Under the pieces are notes generated by a model. The model was given only the letters and a program-made list of their open reading frames with translations. It made no database searches and was not told the DNA's origin. A stretch of DNA of 64,000 bases, taken from Topomyia yanbarensis (Eukaryota; Arthropoda; Insecta; Diptera; Culicidae). Where the stretch lies: assembly GCF_030247195.1 (NCBI RefSeq), contig NC_080671.1:201728897-201792896 (forward strand), written 5' to 3'. Both the position numbers and the translations under genes were made by a program. How positions within the stretch are numbered: the first letter of the stretch is position 1; every line of letters starts with the position of its first letter. Positions 59,234 to 64,000 of this stretch are shown piece by piece.

Positions 59234-60180
59234 TATAATTTTATTCTTTTTTATACCTTTTTCTTAAGATTTAATTCGTTATTGTTATTTCATCATGTTT
59301 TCCATTTAACCTATTTAGAAAGTACTTTTTCTGTTGACCATTGTCATATACGTTACCATTGATTTTTTTTATATTTTCCTAAAAAAAAAAATTTGATTTA
59401 TCTTTTCATGATACTATGCGCACTGTTTCTTAATTTTACATTTAGTTCGTTGTTTGAATTTATTTCAAATTTCATTTCTAGAGCTTTCTCTATTCTTTAA
59501 ATAATATCCATTTTATTCATTTTTTTGTGTTGATATCTTCATTTTTGTGTTTCATAGTATACCATGTTGGCTTTTTTCTACTATTTTTTGTTTTCCATTT
59601 TGTCTGTTTGCTCCGTTTTTGTTCAATACTTCTAATTTTCTTTACTTTTTCGTCTTTTCATCATTTCAATTTTCCAGTTTTTCAAAATTTTCTAGGCTGT
59701 CCGTTTTTTTTAAATTTCTCTATGGTTATTTTATTCTTGTCTTTTATATATACGCCTCTAGTTTTATGTATTCATAATGTTTTTTTTTAATTTTTTCTAT
59801 TGCTTTAAATATGTATTGTTTTAATGTTAAATAAATTTTATTATTCTTGATTATTTTATTTATCGAGATTTTCAGTTTTATGCATTTTGTATATTAATGT
59901 TTGAATTCTTTTTAGTAGTTTTTTTTTTCATTTTCATTGATTCAATTTTTTTTCCTACTTTCCTATCGATTTTTCAATTTTTTACAGGTTTTGTTTTGGT
60001 TTTTCTCGATTAAACATTTTTTGACAATTGACATTAATTTGTTTATTTGGTTGATTTTGTCGTTTTTAGCTCTTTTGTACATTCTTTTAATATTTAGTTT
60101 TCCTATTGCTTTTTTTTAATCTTTTGCCGTTGATCGCCGTTTAGATATTTTTAATTTTTGTAATTACTACATTTTTAATC
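59234..60180 (+). repeat. T-rich low-complexity region
   Basis: Continues the T-rich texture interrupted by the piggyBac element. ORFs at 59527-59790, 59547-59777 and 59937-60119 are Phe/Leu-rich by composition only. Confidence 0.8.
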
Positions 60181-60451
60181 TTGCCATTTCCTTACTTTTA
60201 TAAATACTATTAACAAAAATGGCGCTTTTCAAAGTCACCAAAACTGTCGAAGAGGTATTAAAAATTCCCAAAGTATAAAAAACTCTACGTTTTTCCCTTC
60301 ATTGGCACTACAAACAACTAGAGCAAAAAAAAATGGTACATAAACATAAAATTTCAGTGTACTATACATAATATCTGTGAACTCCTATGAATTTCAAACA
60401 TTGACTTTTTTGTACTCAGGCAATACACAGTGGTGGGAGCCCGTACGTTGG

Positions 60452-60475
60452 ACCCCCCCCCCCCCCCCCCCCCCG
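60452..60475 (+). repeat. poly-C run (about 22 C)
   Basis: Nearly pure C tract before GGGCCC. The opposite strand could form a G-quadruplex; length is error-prone in assemblies. Confidence 0.9.
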
Positions 60476-60502
60476 GGCCCATATTTTCTCTCTGCGGCCC
60501 TG

Positions 60503-60810
60503 CCCGGGGCTATTAAGACAGTGGGGTAACCCCCTCGATTTCTCAGAAAATAGCAAACCTAAAAGGGCGATTTGCTTAGGTAGGTTCGAATAGCTCCAGG
60601 CTCCCCTATATATTAGGTACTAGCGTAAATAGTTGCGCTGGATTTAAAAGAAATCTTGGAGGTAGAATTTGTCCTTTCAAATTAATAGGTCTCAGGTGCA
60701 AAATTTCAAAACATGGTCACTGAGAAATGTAAGACTTTTTATATGATGCTTTATTTCGATTAATGAAGGGTATAATAAAATATAATTTTCATTATACATT
60801 AGCTACACAA
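60503..60810. other. unassigned DNA
   Basis: No gene or repeat border recognised. Confidence 0.35.
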
Positions 60811-60817
60811 TAACCAG

Positions 60818-61155
60818 CCGATGGCGACGGTGGTTGAGTGGTAAGCGTGACCGCCACTCATCCCAATTGATCTGCATTCAATTCCAGCCGAGGTTGTTGA
60901 GATTTTTCTGAGGTGAAGATAATCTGTGGTCACGTCTTCCTTCCGAAAGGAAGTAAAGCCGTTGGTCTCCGGTCAAAGCATGAGTTGATGGGTCGATATC
61001 TAGTCCAGATAGAGTGGAATCACCTCTGTGGTGTCGGTCTTTGTCTTCGCAGTGGAATTAGGCTGACCTCTATACTTACTAATAAATATCCTCCTCCCAT
61101 GATACTTTTGGGGTGGCGCAGTAGTACATACGGCCTCTAGCAAAAGCAAGCAGTG
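60818..61155 (+). mobile_element. tRNA-derived SINE, interrupted at its 3' side
   Basis: Box A TGGTTGAGTGGTAAGC (60831-60846), box-B-like GCATTCAATTCCA (60874-60886). The body continues to the Transib-type element at 61156 and may resume at 63501 (GACTAACATTCCTGCCC). The ORF at 60913-61140 lies within it. Confidence 0.55.
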
Positions 61156-63500
61156 CACTATGGTCCCAAAGCTGTATTTAGGAAGACAAAACTCATTGCG
61201 TCTAAACCGTTGATTTTAGATATACAGTATCTTCGGCAAATTTTCTTAGAACTTTCTTGCCGATTTTTTTATATTAGCTGAATTAGGGTGGTCCTTGTGG
61301 TTAGGGTGTTCAAAGTATCAACTTCTTAGATATGTAAAATTCAGCTTCATAATGTTCTACAAAGTTATAAATCAATCAACTTGAAGCAACTTTTCTGAAG
61401 AAACTATGTGACTATCTCTAATGATTCATGTGCTATGATTTTTGCAATATTTAAGGTAGGGTGGCTCTTTAAAAATTGGTTTTCTATTAATATCTTTTTA
61501 TGTGTTAATTTCTCGCTAATACTTTGTTCTAGAGGTTTTTATAACTTTTGTAAATACACATTTTTGCTGAAGCAATGAAGTTTCTATCTCTTTTGTTTGC
61601 ATAGTTACAGGCGATTTTCAAAATAAAAATGTTTTTTTTTTCAAAGCTATATATGGTCCAACATTGCAAATGGATTTTCAATATTTTTATTTCATTTAAA
61701 AGATCGGAACTTTTTTAGTTTTTGGTGAAAAAATTGCGAGAGCGTTATTTCTGTAAAATAATTAATTAATTTTTGAAAATGGTGTGTTTTTCAACAAAAA
61801 TCGTTCATAACTTTTCAAATAGACGAGATAACAACTTTGTTACTTCAGCAAAAATATTCGCCATACAAAGTTCTAAAAGTGCTGCAAACAAAGTATTCAC
61901 GATAAATCAATGTATGAAGTGATAAATGAGAAATAGTGGTTTTAAGGGGTCACGTTTTCATCGCTCAATCTCTTATGGTACAATCAACTGAGAAATAGTC
62001 AATGTGTGTGATAATACCAAAAATCACAGAAAATCTATTGACATCTATGTGACACTACATTCTACCGTACAACTACACGTTAGTGTGAATTTACAATAGT
62101 GTTAAAAGCGTACTATAGTAAACTCTAAATAAAAGTTATCTATTACGTGGCCAATGAAGCAACCGCCATGCATTATATGGGGGGGTATTATGCTTTATGA
62201 GTTATTTTACCAGTTCGCGGTTAGCGATTTTCAGACCTCTTACTTTTATTTGTTTTGAAGTAACAAAAAATTGAGAATCTTTCCTTAACTTACCCACAGC
62301 CGTCATTATAGTCGATAATTAATTTATAGTTCCGAACATTGCATAAATGTTGGAAAAGCATACAATAATTTCCGCTGCTATGAATAACAAACTCGTTTCA
62401 AGATTTTATTTTAAGATAGCAATACGTGAACTAAAGCATTTTCTTTCTAGCACTCGTTTTGAGCACTAGTCCAAACCAAAAAGGATTTACTTAAGTGAGC
62501 ATAGATAACGTTTGTTGGCCGATTTAGAATTAACGTTAGTTTGCAGCTAACACTACTGTTAATCCACTGTACCATTTAGATGTACGGTAGTCTGTTCTTT
62601 GAAAAACGTTTACAAATCCAATAGAATTGCCATGACATACGGCACACAATAACTATTTCTCAGTTGATTGTACCATAAGAGATTGAGCGATGAAAACGTG
62701 ACCCCTTAAAATCACTATTTCTTATTTGTCACTTCAGACATTGATTTATCGTAAATAGTTTGTTTGCAGCACTTTTAGAACTTTGTATGGCGAATATTTT
62801 TGCTGAAGTAACAAAGTTGTTATCTCGTCTATTTGAAAAGTTATGAACGATTTTTGTTGAAAAACACACCATTTTCAAAAATTAATTAATTATTTTACAG
62901 AAATAACGCTCTCGCATTTTTTTCAACAAAAACTTAAAAAGTTCCGATCTTTTAAATGAAATTAAAATATTGAAAATCCATTTGCAATGTTGGAACATAT
63001 ATAGCTTTGAAAAAAAAAACATTTTTATTTTGAAAATCGCCTGTAACTATGCAAACAAAAGAGATAGAAACTTTATTGCTTCAGCAAAAATGTGTATTTA
63101 CAAAAGTTCTAAAAATCTCTAGAACAAAGCATTAGCGAGAAATTAACACAGAAAAAGATATTAATAGAAAACCAATTTTTAAAGAGCCACCCTACCTTAA
63201 ATATTGCAAAAATCATAGCACATGAACCATTAGAGATAGTCACATAGTTTCTTTAAAAAAGTTGCTTAAATTTAATTGATTTATAACTTTGTAGAACATT
63301 ATGTAGCTGAATTTTACATATCTAAGAAGTTGATACTTTGAACACCATAACGACAAGGACCACCCTAATTCAGCTAATATAAAAAAATCGGCAAGAAAGT
63401 TCTAAGAAAGTTTGCCGAAGATACTATATATCTAAAACCAACGGTTTAAGCGCAAACAGTTTTGTCTTCCTAAATACAGCTTTGGGACCATAGTGCATTG
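61151..63500. mobile_element. Transib-type non-autonomous element with ~850-bp inverted arms
   Basis: Arms are about 61156-62005 and 62653-63495; the spacer is 647 bp. Termini are CACTATG, 23 nt, then ACAAAACTC (left) or ACAAAACTG (right). Flanks CAGTG (61151-61155) and CATTG (63496-63500) fit a 5-bp duplication with one mismatch. The arm phrase AATTAGGGTGGTCC also occurs as AATTAGGGTGGTC in the 10985-11575 repeat. No ORF of note. Confidence 0.75.
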
Positions 63501-63730
63501 GACTAACATTCCTGCCCTTTCCTTCTGCGATCTACATTCGGGCCTGGCCGGCGCCAGTATTGATCAATAAATACTTTAGGATTACCAGGAGTTGCACATT
63601 GAAAGATGTTTTGCTACTCTTAAGCATAGTTATCTACCCATTCCCTGTGCAACTTCAGCTCGCCAGATCAATAACGGAGTAGCAGCCAGTGGTGGTCGCA
63701 CAAGCTCAAGCTCCAACTATACACAATAAC
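63501..63730 (+). mobile_element. probable SINE/LINE tail continuing from 61155
   Basis: Complex GC-richer sequence (GGGCCTGGCCGGCGCCAG, CAACTTCAGCTCGCCAG) unlike the AT-rich flank. Placed by position after the Transib-type insertion; the family is unverified. Confidence 0.35.
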
Positions 63731-64000
63731 CACATGTTGTGCGACAAGTAACTCAGCTAGTTTAAATTTGTCATTAAAAAGCATTTGAACCAACACTCCC
63801 GAAATTATCGTATCTATTATCACATCTTATCCATTGACAAGTGAACCGATTCACCCAAAGATATTTACAACTCCAAAAGAATATGTTGAAGATGTTGAAA
63901 TATGTACTCATTTCAACTATAAACAGTTTATATCACAGTGTTTCGAAGAATTGCTCTACCAATTTTAACATGAATTTTTTGAAGTAGCATGAACTTGTGT
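63731..64000. other. unassigned DNA
   Basis: Nothing recognisable up to the window edge. Confidence 0.35.

Larger units (their letters stand above)
55017..60510. mobile_element. possible large hAT-like element defined by CAGGGCCGC ends
   Basis: CAGGGCCGCCGAGAGG starts at 55025 and the inverted CAGGGCCGCAGAGAG ends at 60502. The 8-bp flanks are cccgaggt and cccggggc (6 of 8 identical). An 8-bp duplication and CAGGG ends suit hAT. Both termini carry long G or C runs. No hAT transposase is recognised, and a SINE, piggyBac and low-complexity DNA occupy the interior, so this may instead be two unrelated ends. Confidence 0.3.

Noticed and set aside
57555..60119. Phe/Leu-rich apparent membrane proteins
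   Set aside because: T-rich low-complexity DNA translates as hydrophobic residues in any T-rich frame.
60831..60890. Functional tRNA gene
   Set aside because: Box A is good but box B is diverged (GCATTCAATTCCA) and no closed cloverleaf is visible; SINE head.

Overview
The window looks like repeat-dense, AT-rich insect DNA, most likely from a culicine (Aedes-like) mosquito. That inference rests on the mix of mobile elements: an R1-clade LINE, a LINE gag-like ORF1 with a CCHC knuckle, a Ty3/gypsy gag, piggyBac, pogo, hAT-like and Transib ends, tRNA-derived SINEs, TA-flanked MITEs and a high-copy repeat with (TGTATG)n tracts. I see no intact host protein-coding gene. Nearly every convincing coding signal is a mobile-element remnant.

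The main result is a set of Transib-type elements, the transposon superfamily related to RAG1. (1) At 4408-11575 two inverted repeats starting CACCATGG enclose a broken minus-strand transposase gene. It keeps a DGST block (first catalytic Asp), a block like VDxPKxGGxGST, and an HKILVH...SEQGAEARNK block matching the RAG1/Transib region with the third acidic residue. It has a likely 871-bp intron. Later insertions sit inside it: a 1.2-kb TA-flanked MITE in the left terminal repeat and two fold-back hairpin elements in an exon, the hairpins with 11-16 bp target duplications. (2) At 13021-14757 two 866-bp non-autonomous elements lie head to tail, bounded three times by CAACG. Their ends start CACAGTG. 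A shared CAAAACCTC block lies about 23 nt from one heptamer and 12 nt from the other, like 23- and 12-RSSs. They interrupt a LINE RNase H domain. (3) At 61156-63495 a 2.3-kb element has roughly 850-bp inverted arms starting CACTATG, with a nonamer-like block 23 nt in.

Other layout. 1-4400: unassigned AT-rich DNA with one possible enhancer-like block and a pure (AT)n tract. 11642-12902: an ORF1-only, poly(A)-tailed LINE derivative with an 11-bp target duplication. 14763-15250: LINE ORF2 3' end. 18.3-22.4 kb: inverted and tandem copies of repeat family X. 23.4-25 kb: an orphan hydrophobic ORF and a GC-richer unassigned block. 25471-29330: a near-identical 1145-bp tandem duplication leading into a gypsy gag. 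30641-31978: a TA-flanked element with seven GGTAAAACCGACAC-like iterons. 32.2-35.2 kb: a pogo MITE, a SINE, a small MITE and degenerate repeats. 35193-37626: a 2.4-kb fold-back element carrying paired 81-codon ORFs and a possible spliced ORF. 38.7-39.0 kb: a histone-H1-tail-like remnant near a TATA box. 39.3-48.2 kb: MITEs, a LINE endonuclease fragment, T-rich DNA and two enhancer-like blocks. 48247-50880: a broken R1-clade LINE (minus strand). 50.9-53.5 kb: family X split by a CCCAAGTAACAA element. 55-60.5 kb: possible hAT ends around a SINE, T-rich DNA and a piggyBac element split by family X. 60.8-64 kb: SINE plus the third Transib-type element.

The elements are nested rather than forming a pathway, so the window is best read as an insertion history. 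All calls are by eye; no alignment or database search was run.
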